From assembly GCF_000410875.1 (NCBI RefSeq), contig NZ_AROI01000006.1:62001-126000 (forward strand): a stretch of DNA of 64,000 nt, given 5' to 3'. A program made the position numbers and the translations under genes. The stretch comes from Halopseudomonas pelagia CL-AP6 (lineage in GTDB: Bacteria > Pseudomonadota > Gammaproteobacteria > Pseudomonadales > Pseudomonadaceae). The notes beneath the pieces were generated by a model. It made no database searches, was not told the origin of the DNA, and saw nothing but the letters and a program-made list of their open reading frames with translations. Positions within the stretch are counted from its first letter, which is position 1. Each line of letters starts with the position of its first letter. This document shows positions 1 through 8,895 of the stretch, in pieces.

Positions 1-1
1 C

Positions 2-424
2 ACGCGGTCTGCGTTTCAGTCGATGATTCCAGTGTCCACCGGTTTGGCGCGAGGTATTGAAAGACTGATGCCGGAGTTGGCCGGGCGCGTTCAGGCCAAG
101 GCGATTCGCGTGCCAACCCTGAACGTGTCGGCGCTGGACATTACTTTGCAGACTCGCCGCGATACCAGCGCCGAGGAGGTCAACAGGTTGCTGCATACGG
201 CGTCTCAAGGCGTCTACAAGGGCTTGGTGGATTACACCGAGCTACCGCATGCCAGTTGTGATTTCAATCATGATCCGCACTCGGCGGTGGTGGATGGCAG
301 CCAGACCCGGGTATCCGGGCCACGCATGGTGAACTTGCTGGTCTGGTTCGATAACGAGTGGGGTTTTGCCAATCGTATGCTGGATGTGGCGGACTACTGG
401 TTGCAGATCGCCGGCCGGGACTGA
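2..424 (+). CDS. epd: D-erythrose-4-phosphate dehydrogenase, C-terminal part
   Basis: Only the last 140 codons are in the window; the frame is open to the left edge. The visible part is the C-terminal half of a GAPDH-fold enzyme. It carries the family signature around SAFQSMIPVSTGLARGI and the closing segment WFDNEWGFANRMLDVADY, which binds NAD and packs the catalytic domain. Epd oxidises erythrose 4-phosphate to 4-phosphoerythronate in the pyridoxal 5'-phosphate pathway; it is a GAPDH paralogue and is encoded upstream of pgk in many gamma-proteobacteria. pgk follows after 76 bases on the same strand, which supports Epd over a catabolic GAPDH. The catalytic cysteine lies outside the window, so GapA versus Epd rests on context and motif resemblance. 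Confidence 0.85.
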   Translation, partial: TRSAFQSMIPVSTGLARGIERLMPELAGRVQAKAIRVPTLNVSALDITLQTRRDTSAEEVNRLLHTASQGVYKGLVDYTELPHASCDFNHDPHSAVVDGSQTRVSGPRMVNLLVWFDNEWGFANRMLDVADYWLQIAGRD

Positions 425-500
425 CCGAGCTCAGGATCTGAGTGCGGTTGCTGCGTACTCAGCGCTGAAACGAAATTGATGGCTTTATGAGGAGCAGGAC

Positions 501-1667
501 ATGAGCGTATTGACCATGAGCGAGCTGGAATTGAAAAACCAGCGCGTATTGATCCGCGAGGATCTGAATGTACCCGTCAAGGATGGCAAGGTTAAGAGCG
601 ATGCGCGTATTCTTGCTGCCCTGCCAACCATTAAGCTGGCGCTGGAAAAGGGCGCCGCAGTAATGGTCTGCTCGCATCTGGGGCGCCCGGAAGAAGGTGT
701 GTTCAGCGAGGAGAACAGTCTGGCGCCGGTTGCGGCTTATTTGTCCGAGGCATTGGGCCGTGATGTACCTCTTGTGAAGGATTACCTGGCCGGCGTCGAG
801 GTGCAGCCAGGTGAAGTAGTACTGTTGGAAAATGTGCGCTTCAACAAAGGTGAAAAGAAGAATACCGATGAGCTGGCGCAGCAGTACGCGGCGCTCTGTG
901 ACGTGTTTGTAATGGATGCCTTCGGTACGGCGCATCGCGCCCAGGGCTCTACCCACGGTGTAGCCAAATTTGCCAAAGTTGCCTGTGCTGGCCCGCTGCT
1001 GGCCACCGAGCTCGACGCGCTGGCCAAGGCGCTGCTCAAGCCCGCGCGGCCGATGACCGCCATTGTGGCTGGCTCCAAGGTGTCTACCAAACTGGACGTG
1101 CTTAACGCGTTGTCCGAGAAATGCGACCAATTAATTGTCGGTGGCGGTATCGCCAACACCTTTCTCGCTGCGGCGGGCTACCCAGTGGGTAAGTCGCTGT
1201 ACGAAGCGGATTTGCTGGATACCGCGCGGGCGATCGCTGACAGGGTCAGCGTACCTTTACCTATCGATGTTGTGGTTGCCAGCGAGTTTGCTGAGAGCGC
1301 CAAGGCCACCGTCAAGCTGGTGGCCGAAGTGACCGCGGATGACATGATTCTGGATATCGGGCCACAAACCGCTGCGCATTTTGCCGAGCTGTTGAAGTCA
1401 GCCGGTACTATTCTGTGGAATGGTCCGGTCGGCGTTTTTGAGTTTGATCAGTTCGGCAACGGCACCAAGGCGCTGGCGCTGGCTATTGCCGAGAGTCCGG
1501 CGTTCTCGATTGCTGGTGGTGGTGACACCCTGGCGGCAATTGACAAATATGGTGTGGCTTCCCAGATTTCCTATATTTCCACCGGTGGTGGCGCCTTCCT
1601 GGAATTTGTTGAAGGTAAGGTGTTGCCCGCAGTAGCGGTGCTGGAAGAACGCAAGTCCAGCCAATAA
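501..1667 (+). CDS. pgk: Phosphoglycerate kinase
   Basis: 388 residues, the normal length for bacterial Pgk. It transfers phosphate from 1,3-bisphosphoglycerate to ADP in cytosolic glycolysis. The substrate-binding N-terminal motif [15 protein letters not shown] is at residues 15-30, and SHLGRP follows at about 59. The nucleotide-binding part has GPVGVFE at about 310 and the GGGDTLAA loop at about 342. The ATG at 501 has a GAGGAG ribosome site 6 bases upstream; a second in-frame ATG at 516 lacks this spacing. It lies between epd and fba, the usual Pseudomonas order, and is probably cotranscribed with epd. Confidence 0.97.
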   Translation: MSVLTMSELELKNQRVLIREDLNVPVKDGKVKSDARILAALPTIKLALEKGAAVMVCSHLGRPEEGVFSEENSLAPVAAYLSEALGRDVPLVKDYLAGVEVQPGEVVLLENVRFNKGEKKNTDELAQQYAALCDVFVMDAFGTAHRAQGSTHGVAKFAKVACAGPLLATELDALAKALLKPARPMTAIVAGSKVSTKLDVLNALSEKCDQLIVGGGIANTFLAAAGYPVGKSLYEADLLDTARAIADRVSVPLPIDVVVASEFAESAKATVKLVAEVTADDMILDIGPQTAAHFAELLKSAGTILWNGPVGVFEFDQFGNGTKALALAIAESPAFSIAGGGDTLAAIDKYGVASQISYISTGGGAFLEFVEGKVLPAVAVLEERKSSQ

Positions 1668-1671
1668 CTTG

Positions 1672-1713
1672 CAGCCTGTTGTCCGCTGCGGCAGGCTGAA
1701 ACACGTTTTTTTT
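1672..1713 (+). terminator. Possible intrinsic terminator or attenuator between pgk and fba
   Basis: Inverted repeat CAGCCTG (1672-1678) and CAGGCTG (1692-1698) with a 13-base loop, followed 7 bases later by eight T residues (1706-1713). The gap between stem and T-run is longer than ideal, so it may stop only part of the transcripts entering fba. Confidence 0.4.
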
Positions 1714-1735
1714 ACTGATTACTGGAGATTATCAA

Positions 1736-2800
1736 ATGGCCCTTATCAGCATGCGTCAGATGCTCGATCACGCTGCCGAATTCGGTTACGGCGTACCGGC
1801 GTTCAACGTCAACAATCTGGAACAGATGCGCGCCATCATGGAGGCCGCTGACAAGACCGATTCACCGGTGATCGTGCAGGCCTCGGCGGGCGCACGCAAG
1901 TACGCGGGTGCCCCCTTTCTGCGTCACCTGATTCTGGCAGCGATTGAGGAATTTCCGCATATTCCGATCTGTATGCACCAGGATCATGGCACCAGCCCAG
2001 CGATATGCCAGCGTTCCATCCAGCTGGGTTTTTCCTCGGTAATGATGGATGGCTCGCTGGGCGAAGACGGCAAGACCCCGACCGAATACGATTACAACGT
2101 TGACGTAACCCGTCGCACCGTTGATATGGCGCATGCCTGCGGTGTTTCGGTCGAAGGCGAGCTCGGCTGTCTAGGCAGCCTGGAAACCGGTCAAGCTGGC
2201 GAGGAGGACGGCATCGGTGCAGAAGGTATTCTTGATCACAGCCAGATGCTGACCGACCCTGAAGAAGCCGCTGACTTTGTCAAAAAGACCCATGTTGACG
2301 CTCTGGCAATCGCCATCGGCACCAGTCATGGTGCCTACAAGTTCACCAAGCCGCCGACGGGCGATATTCTGGCCATTGACCGGATCAAGGCGATCCACGC
2401 ACGTATCCCCAATACCCATCTGGTGATGCATGGTTCATCGTCAGTACCCCAGGAATGGCTGGCGATCATCAACGAGTACGGCGGTGACATCAAGGAAACC
2501 TATGGTGTGCCGGTAGAGGAAATCGTTGAAGGCATCAAGTACGGTGTACGCAAGGTCAATATCGACACCGATCTGCGCTTGGCCTCTACCGGCGCAATGC
2601 GTCGGCATATGGCTAAATACCCTAGCGAGTTTGATCCGCGCAAATTCTTTGGCGAAACCGTCAAGGCCATGCGCGATGTTTGTATTGCTCGCTACGAGGC
2701 CTTCGGCACCGCTGGCCATGCCTCCAAAATCAAGCCGGTCAACCTGGAAGCGATGTTCATGCGCTACGCCAGCGGCGAACTGGACCCCAAGATCAACTGA
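1736..2800 (+). CDS. fba: Class II fructose-bisphosphate aldolase
   Basis: 354 residues, typical for the Calvin-cycle type (subgroup B) class II aldolases of Pseudomonas. It cleaves fructose 1,6-bisphosphate to dihydroxyacetone phosphate and glyceraldehyde 3-phosphate in a zinc-dependent reaction. The zinc-site segment PICMHQDHG is at about residues 78-86. [11 protein letters not shown] lies at about 140-150, GTSHGAYK near 200, and [10 protein letters not shown] near 230. The start ATG at 1736 follows a GGAGATTATCAA leader. It completes the epd-pgk-fba glycolytic cluster. A hairpin follows the stop codon. Confidence 0.97.
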   Translation: MALISMRQMLDHAAEFGYGVPAFNVNNLEQMRAIMEAADKTDSPVIVQASAGARKYAGAPFLRHLILAAIEEFPHIPICMHQDHGTSPAICQRSIQLGFSSVMMDGSLGEDGKTPTEYDYNVDVTRRTVDMAHACGVSVEGELGCLGSLETGQAGEEDGIGAEGILDHSQMLTDPEEAADFVKKTHVDALAIAIGTSHGAYKFTKPPTGDILAIDRIKAIHARIPNTHLVMHGSSSVPQEWLAIINEYGGDIKETYGVPVEEIVEGIKYGVRKVNIDTDLRLASTGAMRRHMAKYPSEFDPRKFFGETVKAMRDVCIARYEAFGTAGHASKIKPVNLEAMFMRYASGELDPKIN

Positions 2801-2808
2801 ACCGAGCG

Positions 2809-2828
2809 GAGGGGGGATACTCCCCCTC
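2809..2828 (+). terminator. G/C hairpin just after fba
   Basis: GAGGGGG (2809-2815) pairs with CCCCCTC (2822-2828) across a 6-base loop, 9 bases after the fba stop. Only a short TGTTTG follows, so it could be a weak terminator or an mRNA-stabilising 3' hairpin. Confidence 0.4.
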
Positions 2829-2853
2829 TGTTTGCCCTGCCGAGATGCCCACC

Positions 2854-3150
2854 ATGCAAGCACCTGAAGACACCGCTTCCAACGATGAACAGGCTGACGC
2901 GCTTTTTGCCCATGAGCGTCTGCTTGAAGCCATTGAAAATCAGTTGGCTAGTAATGAGCCGGCTTTTGCCCAAGCGACGCTGAACAAGCTCACATTGGTT
3001 GGCTATAGCCGCGAGGACAGCATGGATTTGATGGCCGAAGTGCTTGCCCATTGCATTGGCGTTATGCTGGATCAGGATGCGCCTTTCGATATGGCCGCCT
3101 ACGAAGCTGGCCTGCGTAATCTGCCGCAATTGCCCTCGGTGCAGGGCTGA
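2854..3150 (+). CDS. Small conserved hypothetical protein downstream of fba
   Basis: About 98 residues, rich in acidic residues and leucine/alanine helices, with no signal peptide or membrane segment. The central part (YSREDSMDLMAEVLAHCIG) looks like a helical bundle. Two in-frame ATG codons, at 2845 and 2854, could start it; the second has GAG 9 bases upstream and was preferred. It is separated from fba only by the hairpin. Pseudomonas genomes usually carry small unknown genes between members of this glycolytic cluster. No function can be assigned. Confidence 0.6.
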   Translation: MQAPEDTASNDEQADALFAHERLLEAIENQLASNEPAFAQATLNKLTLVGYSREDSMDLMAEVLAHCIGVMLDQDAPFDMAAYEAGLRNLPQLPSVQG

Positions 3151-3237
3151 CAGGTTACATATCAGGTTACAGGTTCAGCGTGTCCGCTGAGCCCCCCAGA
3201 TGTCACAATTTCGTTAATAAAACAGGATGTTCCGGCG

Positions 3238-3708
3238 ATGCTGATAACTGTTCTGCGCGTTCTTTTCTTCTTTGTCGTCAGTGTGCTTGTGGCCACAGTG
3301 CTGGGCAGCCTGGCTCAGACTCAATTGAATCTCTTCGAGCTGCAACAACTGGGTACACCGATTTCGCTGGAGCAGCGTATGCTCACCAGTCTGCGTGATC
3401 TTACTGGGTTCACCCCGATCTTTGGCCTGATGGTGGCGGTTACCTTTATTTTTGCCCTGCCGGTGGCCGCGGGCCTGGGGCGTATTTTTAAGCCTTGGCG
3501 GGGGTTGTTGTTTGTGTTGGCCGGGGGTGTTGGAATCTGGGTAGCGTTCCGTATCGCTGACTATTTCCTGCCCATGCCAACCTTTATTGCCGCCACCAGG
3601 GACACCTGGGGATTGTTGCTGATGATGCTGGCAGTGGCTGTGGGGAGTTGGCTGTTTGGTCGGCTGACTCGACCTGTGGTCAAGCGTGGCTTGCGCGTAC
3701 TGGGCTAG
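3238..3708 (+). CDS. Small integral membrane protein of unknown function
   Basis: 156 residues with about four hydrophobic segments: residues 4-24, around 60-80 (GLMVAVTFIFALPVAAGLG), 88-105, and 120-140. No enzymatic motif is seen. The ATG at 3238 has AGGA about 10 bases upstream. The preceding 87 bases hold two direct copies of CAGGTTAC (3151-3158 and 3163-3170). The sugar dehydrogenase gene follows after 26 bases on the same strand, so the two may be cotranscribed. It is a probable inner-membrane protein. Confidence 0.65.
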   Translation: MLITVLRVLFFFVVSVLVATVLGSLAQTQLNLFELQQLGTPISLEQRMLTSLRDLTGFTPIFGLMVAVTFIFALPVAAGLGRIFKPWRGLLFVLAGGVGIWVAFRIADYFLPMPTFIAATRDTWGLLLMMLAVAVGSWLFGRLTRPVVKRGLRVLG

Positions 3709-3734
3709 CACTCATTCAATTGGAGGGTTATGAC

Positions 3735-4835
3735 ATGTGGAAAAGAAGCGCCTTGCTGGCGGCTGTAGCAATGTCTTCTGCCTGGGCCGTGCAGGCGGCA
3801 GACTACCGCGTGGAAACACTGGCCGAAGGCCTTGAGAATCCCTGGTCGCTGGCGTTCTTGCCGGATGGCGGGATGCTGGTGACTGAGCGCACCGGTCAGC
3901 TTCGGCATATCAGCTCCGAGGGCGAGTTGCAGGCCGAGCCGTTCAGCGGTGTGCCGGAAGTTTTTGTTTCCGGCCAAGCTGGCTTGTTTGAAGTTGCCCT
4001 TGATCCAGAGTTCGAGCAGAACAATCGCGTGTTTCTCAGCTATGCCTGTGGGACCAGCAAGGCAAATCATACCTGTTTGGCTAGCGCCACCCTGGATGGC
4101 CAGGCGCTGACTGAGGTTGAAGAGATTTTTCGCGTTACGCCGGCCAAAGCAGGCTCGGCTCACTACGGCGGCCGGATTGCCTTTCTGCCAGACAATACCT
4201 TGTTGCTGAGCCTCGGTGACGGCTTTAATTACCGTGAAGAGTCGCAAAAAACCAGCAGCCACATCGGTTCAATCGTGCGCCTGAATCGCGATGGCTCGGT
4301 GCCCGAGGATAACCCTTATGTAGGGCAGGACGGTGCCTTGCCAGAGCTTTACAGCATAGGGCACCGCAATGTTCAAGGGCTTATATATGATGCCCAGGGG
4401 CAGCGCGTGCTCGCCCATGAGCATGGGCCAAGGGGGGGAGACGAGATCAACCTGGTCGAGCCAGGTAAAAATTATGGCTGGCCGAAAATCACCTTTGGCG
4501 TGGATTACAGTGGTGCCGTTATCAGCCCGCATACCGAACTGCCAGGTTTAGAGCAGCCGTTGCTGCATTGGACGCCGTCCATCGCCCCGGCGGGCTTTAG
4601 CCTATACCGCGGTGAGCTCTTTCCTGAGTGGGATGGCAATTTGATGGTCGCGGCACTGGCCGGGATGGAGGTGCGTCGCGTAGTCCTGAAGGGTAACGAG
4701 GTGGTCGAGCAGGAAAGTCTGTTCGGGGAGCTTGAAAGCCGCTTTCGCGATGTGCGCAGTGGCCCCGACGGCGCCTTGTATTTGCTCACCGACGCCGCGC
4801 AAGGCAAGCTGCTCAAAGTGCTGCCTGGCAACTGA
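3735..4835 (+). CDS. PQQ-dependent soluble aldose sugar dehydrogenase (YliI/Asd-like)
   Basis: 366 residues from the ATG at 3735, which has a GGAGGG site about 8 bases upstream. The N-terminus is a clear Sec signal (MWKRSALLAAVAMSSAWAVQA), so the protein is periplasmic. The rest is a six-bladed beta-propeller of the GSDH family. It contains NPWSLAFLPDGGMLVTER near residue 40, SIGHRNVQGL near 210 and EHGPRGGDEINLVEPGKNYG near 230, the region that holds the PQQ/calcium pocket. Relatives oxidise aldose sugars and pass electrons to quinones. The exact substrate and cofactor loading are inferred from the family. Confidence 0.85.
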   Translation: MWKRSALLAAVAMSSAWAVQAADYRVETLAEGLENPWSLAFLPDGGMLVTERTGQLRHISSEGELQAEPFSGVPEVFVSGQAGLFEVALDPEFEQNNRVFLSYACGTSKANHTCLASATLDGQALTEVEEIFRVTPAKAGSAHYGGRIAFLPDNTLLLSLGDGFNYREESQKTSSHIGSIVRLNRDGSVPEDNPYVGQDGALPELYSIGHRNVQGLIYDAQGQRVLAHEHGPRGGDEINLVEPGKNYGWPKITFGVDYSGAVISPHTELPGLEQPLLHWTPSIAPAGFSLYRGELFPEWDGNLMVAALAGMEVRRVVLKGNEVVEQESLFGELESRFRDVRSGPDGALYLLTDAAQGKLLKVLPGN

Positions 4836-4842
4836 TTGGTGT

Positions 4843-4864
4843 GGGTGAGCGGTAGCGCTCACCC
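4843..4864. terminator. Perfect hairpin between convergent genes
   Basis: GGGTGAGCG (4843-4851) and CGCTCACCC (4856-4864) form a perfect 9-bp stem with a 4-base loop. It lies between the ends of the sugar dehydrogenase gene and the opposing diguanylate cyclase gene. It lacks a T-run on either side, so it may act as a weak bidirectional stop or RNA-end protector. Confidence 0.5.
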
Positions 4865-4890
4865 AGGGATCTATAGCCTGCAGTGCCAGC

Positions 4891-6726
4891 TCAGGCTAGT
4901 TGGTTGCTGAATTGTTCTTGCGCGTAGAAACTTACCCCCCCGCGCCCGCTGCGTTTGCGGTTGTACATCGCCATGTCTGCCTGACGTAGCATTTGCGCCA
5001 TATCCAGCTCGGCTGAGCGCGTCATGCTAATGCCGATGCTGGCGCCCACGGCCACGCTCTGGGTATCCATATCAATAGTCAGGCTAAGCCTGTCGAGAAA
5101 CCGCTCCGCCAGTGTGTGGGCCTGCTCTGGTGTACCGATATCCTCGGCGACCAGCACGAATTCGTCGCCACCCAGACGTGCGACGAAATCCGATTCCCTG
5201 GCGATGCTGCGTAACCGGTCGGCAATGGTGCGCAGAACCTGGTCGCCAGTTTCATGCCCAAGCTGATCATTGATCTGCTTGAAACCATCCAAGTCAATGA
5301 GCATGACCGCCAGGGGTGTATGTCGCTGCTGGGATCGGCGCAAAACATGGGTCATGTGCATATCCAACGCGCTCCGATTGGCCAGTCCGGTCAACGGGTC
5401 TTGCATGGCCATAGCCTTGAGCCGGACGTTGGCTATTTGCAGCTCTTCAGTGCGCTCTTGAACTTTTAACTCCAGTTCCTGCTCATGGGTTTTCAGGGTT
5501 TTGACCAGGTTAGCCTGGGTCTCCTCCTTCTGTTTTTTTAGCGTATTGAAGCGCGCCGCCAAAGCAAACGACAGTAACAGCATCTCCAGCGCCGAGCCCA
5601 CATGCATAGCGTAGGTGGTCACCAGATTGGACGGGATAACGCCGAAGTTGCGTAATGACAGCAACACCACTCCGATAATCATACAGGCCCACGCCGTCAG
5701 GAAAATGCGCCCACCCGGCACCCGGTAACGTACGGCGAGCAGAATGCAGATCAGGGTCAGGGGTGCTCCAATCATGCCCAGTAACGACATGCTGAGGATC
5801 ACCCAATGCACGGGGAGAAACAGGCTTGCGAGTGTGAGTATCAGGCTGGCCAACATCAGCGCGCAGAGCAGGCGGTGCCAGCCCGGCATATGCTGCCGCG
5901 TATTGAGAAAGCTGCAGGTGAACAGAGTGCCAATGGTGGCTGCCAGACACAGTCCCAGGGGTAATAGTCGCCCGCCCCAGGTGCCGATATCCGGCCAGAT
6001 ATACCGTGCGCCAAGACCGGTAAAAGCTAATGCACCCAGACCAAAGCTGAGCACGAAACACACATAGAGCAGATAACTACGCTCACGCAAAACGGTATAT
6101 AGCAGTAGGTTGTAGAGTGCCAAGGCCAACAACATACCGCAGTACAGCGCGAGCAACGCAGTGCTATTGACGCTGAAACTGGCGAAGGCCGCACCAGACC
6201 ACAATTGACTGGTCAGGGTCAGGCTGCCTTCGGATTGGGTTCGAATGTACAAGGTGGTTTGTTCGCCGGGTGCCAGGCGCAGTGAGAAGGCTGGATCGCG
6301 GTGCGCCAGATCGCGCTGATGCAACGGCACGATGGCGCCGCTGGTTTTTACTGCATGGTTTTGTTGATAGATGTCTACCCGGTTAAGTGAAGAGTAAGGG
6401 AAATGCAGGTGCCAGAGTGTATCGCGACTGGAGCTGGAGCTCAGGCTGAGTTTTAACCACACGGCGTCGCGGGTGTAACCGAAGTTCATGTCGCCGCGGT
6501 TGGAGCCTGCAGTCCAGACTGCCTTGCTATTGAGCAATTGTTGATAAGTGACCTTCCGCGCCGTTTGCTGATATTCCACCCAGGGTTGTAGATCAATGTG
6601 CTGTTCAGTACCGGTAAGAAACAGCACGCCCGGCGCGCCCTGGGCGTGCGCACTGATGCTCAGCAGCAATAGCAGCAATAGCGACGCTATCGCTGTTCGC
6701 CCGTTTGGGTAGGCTTCAGCGGTCAC
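4891..6726 (-). CDS. Diguanylate cyclase with 7TMR-DISM sensor (second of a tandem pair)
   Basis: About 611 residues from a GTG at 6726; an upstream ATG at 6783 would overlap the preceding gene by 68 bases and extend past the signal peptide, so it was not chosen. Order: signal peptide (LLLLLLLSISAHAQG), an extracytoplasmic 7TMR-DISMED2-like beta domain (about 35-180), seven membrane helices (about 190-390), a coiled coil (about 395-435) and a GGDEF domain (about 440-605). The active site GGDEF is near residue 518 and the inhibitory site RESD lies 5 residues before it. It should make c-di-GMP from two GTP in response to an outside ligand. It overlaps the paralogous gene upstream by 11 bases, so the two are likely translationally coupled. 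Confidence 0.88.
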   Translation of the reverse strand: MTAEAYPNGRTAIASLLLLLLLSISAHAQGAPGVLFLTGTEQHIDLQPWVEYQQTARKVTYQQLLNSKAVWTAGSNRGDMNFGYTRDAVWLKLSLSSSSSRDTLWHLHFPYSSLNRVDIYQQNHAVKTSGAIVPLHQRDLAHRDPAFSLRLAPGEQTTLYIRTQSEGSLTLTSQLWSGAAFASFSVNSTALLALYCGMLLALALYNLLLYTVLRERSYLLYVCFVLSFGLGALAFTGLGARYIWPDIGTWGGRLLPLGLCLAATIGTLFTCSFLNTRQHMPGWHRLLCALMLASLILTLASLFLPVHWVILSMSLLGMIGAPLTLICILLAVRYRVPGGRIFLTAWACMIIGVVLLSLRNFGVIPSNLVTTYAMHVGSALEMLLLSFALAARFNTLKKQKEETQANLVKTLKTHEQELELKVQERTEELQIANVRLKAMAMQDPLTGLANRSALDMHMTHVLRRSQQRHTPLAVMLIDLDGFKQINDQLGHETGDQVLRTIADRLRSIARESDFVARLGGDEFVLVAEDIGTPEQAHTLAERFLDRLSLTIDMDTQSVAVGASIGISMTRSAELDMAQMLRQADMAMYNRKRSGRGGVSFYAQEQFSNQLA

Positions 6727-8653
6727 GCAGGTTATCTGCAGAGAATGGTGAGACGGCTTCGGGGCTGTACAGCCGCACGCCATTGCGCCCGCCGCGCTTG
6801 CGCAGGTACATCGCTTGATCGGCGTGGCGCATCAGTGCCTCGATATCAGGTTGAATGTCATTGGTCAGGCTGATGCCAATGCTGGCGCCGACGCTGATAC
6901 TGCCATCATCTAGCGCAATGGGCAGGCTTAGCGCATCAAGCAGTCTTTCACCGAGACGCAAAGCGTCTTCCTGGTCGAGAATACCCTCGCTGATCAGGAC
7001 AAACTCATCGCCGCCCAGGCGTGCCGCCAGGTCGGTCTCTCGGGCGCAGCCCTTGAGTCGTACCGCTACCTGTTTCAGTACCTGATCCCCGATATCATGT
7101 CCCAGTTGGTCGTTGATGGCTTTGAAGCTGTCCAGGTCAATCAGAACCAATGCCAGGAGTTCGTTGCGACGTTCGGTACGTAACATCGCTTGCTGAAGAT
7201 GCTGCGTGAGCGCGGTACGGTTAGCGAGTCCCGTGAGCGGGTCCTGCATGGCAAGCATTTCCAGGCGGGCATTGGCCTGCGCTAGTGCCTCGGTGCGTTC
7301 GGTAACGCGCTGCTCAAGAATTTTTTCCTGCTGCAGGAGCGACATTAACACCTGTTTTTGCGATCTCAATGCCTGCCGCTGAGCTGATTCTTTAAGGCGC
7401 TTGAGCTCGTTGAAGCGTGCCGCTAGCCCCAATGACAGTAATAGCATCTCTATAGCCGAGCCGATTTGCATGGCATTGACAGTGAGGAAGGTGGACGGGA
7501 TCAAGCTAAAGTTACGCAGCGCCAGCAGCATGGCCCCAGCCAGCAGCATGAGCCAGGCGAAGACGAAGATAAGCGATCCTGGAATACGCCGTGCTACGCA
7601 GATGATACCGGTGACAAACAGGACCAGTGTGGTAACCAGGCCGATCACCGACATCAGTTGCAATGCCCGCTGACCATCCACCACCAAGGTCAGCAGCGTG
7701 GCACTCATCGCGATCCAGGCCCAGATCGACAGGACGCGATTGAGACCCTCAGCGCGGCGCGCGGTATCCAGAAAGGATTGCGCAAAAAGAACGCCCACGG
7801 TGGCTGATAAACTGAGAAAGAACGGCAGTATTCGATTGCCTGTTTCGCCCAGGTTGGGCCAGAGGTATTGTGCGCCTAGGCCATTGATCGCCAACATGCC
7901 TATGCCGAAACTGACTACGAAGCAGACGTACAGTGCGAATGAGCGCTCACCCAATACAGCGAACAGCATCAGGTTGTAACTGGCCAGCGCGAGCAGCATG
8001 CCGAAGTAGATGGCCAGCAGAGCGTAGGTCATCTGGTTGTGTTCGTTGAATGCGGCCGTATGCCATAACTGGTTGTCCAGTGACAAACTGCCCTCGGAAT
8101 GCGTCAGGATATACAAGCTACGTTCTTCGCCGGGCTCCAGCGCTATTGAAAACACCGGGTTGCGATGGGGAAAGCTGCGTTGCCTGTAGGGCAGCGTATC
8201 GCCGCCATGCTGTTGCTGTATGCCGTCGCTACTGATGTTGAAAAAACTGACTCTATCCAACGAGGCATAGCGCATTTCCAGTACCCAGCTGTGTGGCTCC
8301 TTGGCAGCCGACGCAATGTCGACCCGCAGCCAGACATGGTCGCGGGTGTAGCTGAAATTAAGGTCGCGGCGTTCATTAGCGGGCTGGAAGTCGGCATCAT
8401 GATCTTGTATGTCGGTAATGGTCAGGATGCGCTGGGGGTCGCGTAGATAATAGGCGTGCGTCTGCAGGCTAATGCCCGCTTCGGAGCCGTCGAGTATCAG
8501 CACAGCCGGTTGCGCGTTGGCCAGGGTTGAAACAAACAACAGGCACAATATCAGCAGCGGCCAACACGGACGAAGTGTATGGGCTGAGTGAGGAGCTTTG
8601 GCGGGCGCTATATGCCCGGGCAGACTGGCTGCGCAAACTGCTGAAAAGACCAT
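6716..8653 (-). CDS. Diguanylate cyclase with 7TMR-DISM sensor (first of a tandem pair)
   Basis: About 645 residues from the ATG at 8653; a TTG at 8704 is a weaker alternative. Order: signal sequence ending near LANAQP, a periplasmic 7TMR-DISMED2-like domain containing NFSYTRDHVWLR, seven hydrophobic helices (roughly 220-420), a glutamine-rich coiled coil, and a C-terminal GGDEF domain. GGDEF is near residue 547 with I-site RETD just before it, so the enzyme is probably active and product-inhibited. The membrane part closely resembles that of the next gene (LLALYN-like, ERSxxLYVCFVxSFG, LGAxYxWP), which points to an old tandem duplication. The ligand is unknown; this sensor class is often linked to carbohydrates or small periplasmic ligands. 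Confidence 0.88.
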   Translation of the reverse strand: MVFSAVCAASLPGHIAPAKAPHSAHTLRPCWPLLILCLLFVSTLANAQPAVLILDGSEAGISLQTHAYYLRDPQRILTITDIQDHDADFQPANERRDLNFSYTRDHVWLRVDIASAAKEPHSWVLEMRYASLDRVSFFNISSDGIQQQHGGDTLPYRQRSFPHRNPVFSIALEPGEERSLYILTHSEGSLSLDNQLWHTAAFNEHNQMTYALLAIYFGMLLALASYNLMLFAVLGERSFALYVCFVVSFGIGMLAINGLGAQYLWPNLGETGNRILPFFLSLSATVGVLFAQSFLDTARRAEGLNRVLSIWAWIAMSATLLTLVVDGQRALQLMSVIGLVTTLVLFVTGIICVARRIPGSLIFVFAWLMLLAGAMLLALRNFSLIPSTFLTVNAMQIGSAIEMLLLSLGLAARFNELKRLKESAQRQALRSQKQVLMSLLQQEKILEQRVTERTEALAQANARLEMLAMQDPLTGLANRTALTQHLQQAMLRTERRNELLALVLIDLDSFKAINDQLGHDIGDQVLKQVAVRLKGCARETDLAARLGGDEFVLISEGILDQEDALRLGERLLDALSLPIALDDGSISVGASIGISLTNDIQPDIEALMRHADQAMYLRKRGGRNGVRLYSPEAVSPFSADNLRDR

Positions 8654-8827
8654 GTTCGGTGCCTGACCTGCTTCCCTGGCGTTTTTCGACGGCCTTGAAC
8701 TCAAGGTTCTAGTCGATGATCAATATCTATACGGGTTCCGTGGCTTATTCGGTCACCTGTTTTCGAGCATAAGGCGCGATTATCGGCTTCAGTACACAAC
8801 GATTGACTGCTGCACGCAAGGGCTAAA

Positions 8828-8852
8828 CGCCAGCCGCTGCAGTCGGCTGGCG
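8828..8852 (-). terminator. Hairpin downstream of the AraC-type regulator gene
   Basis: CGCCAGCCG (8828-8836) and CGGCTGGCG (8844-8852) make a perfect 9-bp stem with a 7-base loop, 43 bases past the regulator's stop on the minus strand. On that strand the stem is followed by TTTAG, a short U-run. The 240-base stretch from 8654 to 8895 holds no gene, only this hairpin and presumably the promoter of the cyclase pair. Confidence 0.5.
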
Positions 8853-8895
8853 GCTTTCAATAAGTGACTACCAGCAAGTAAAAGTCAGTGTGCCA

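Noticed and set aside
3151-3175. CAGGTTAC direct repeats as an operator
   Set aside because: Two copies plus a partial third are seen, but they are short and no regulator or promoter elements fit around them.
3214-3711. 165-codon open frame antisense to the small membrane protein
   Set aside because: Very rich in Gln, His and Lys, as expected from reading a leucine/phenylalanine-rich gene backward.
8654-8704. N-terminal extension of the first 7TMR-DISM cyclase from a TTG at 8704
   Set aside because: The added 17 residues would put a polar stretch before the signal peptide and the TTG lacks a ribosome site.
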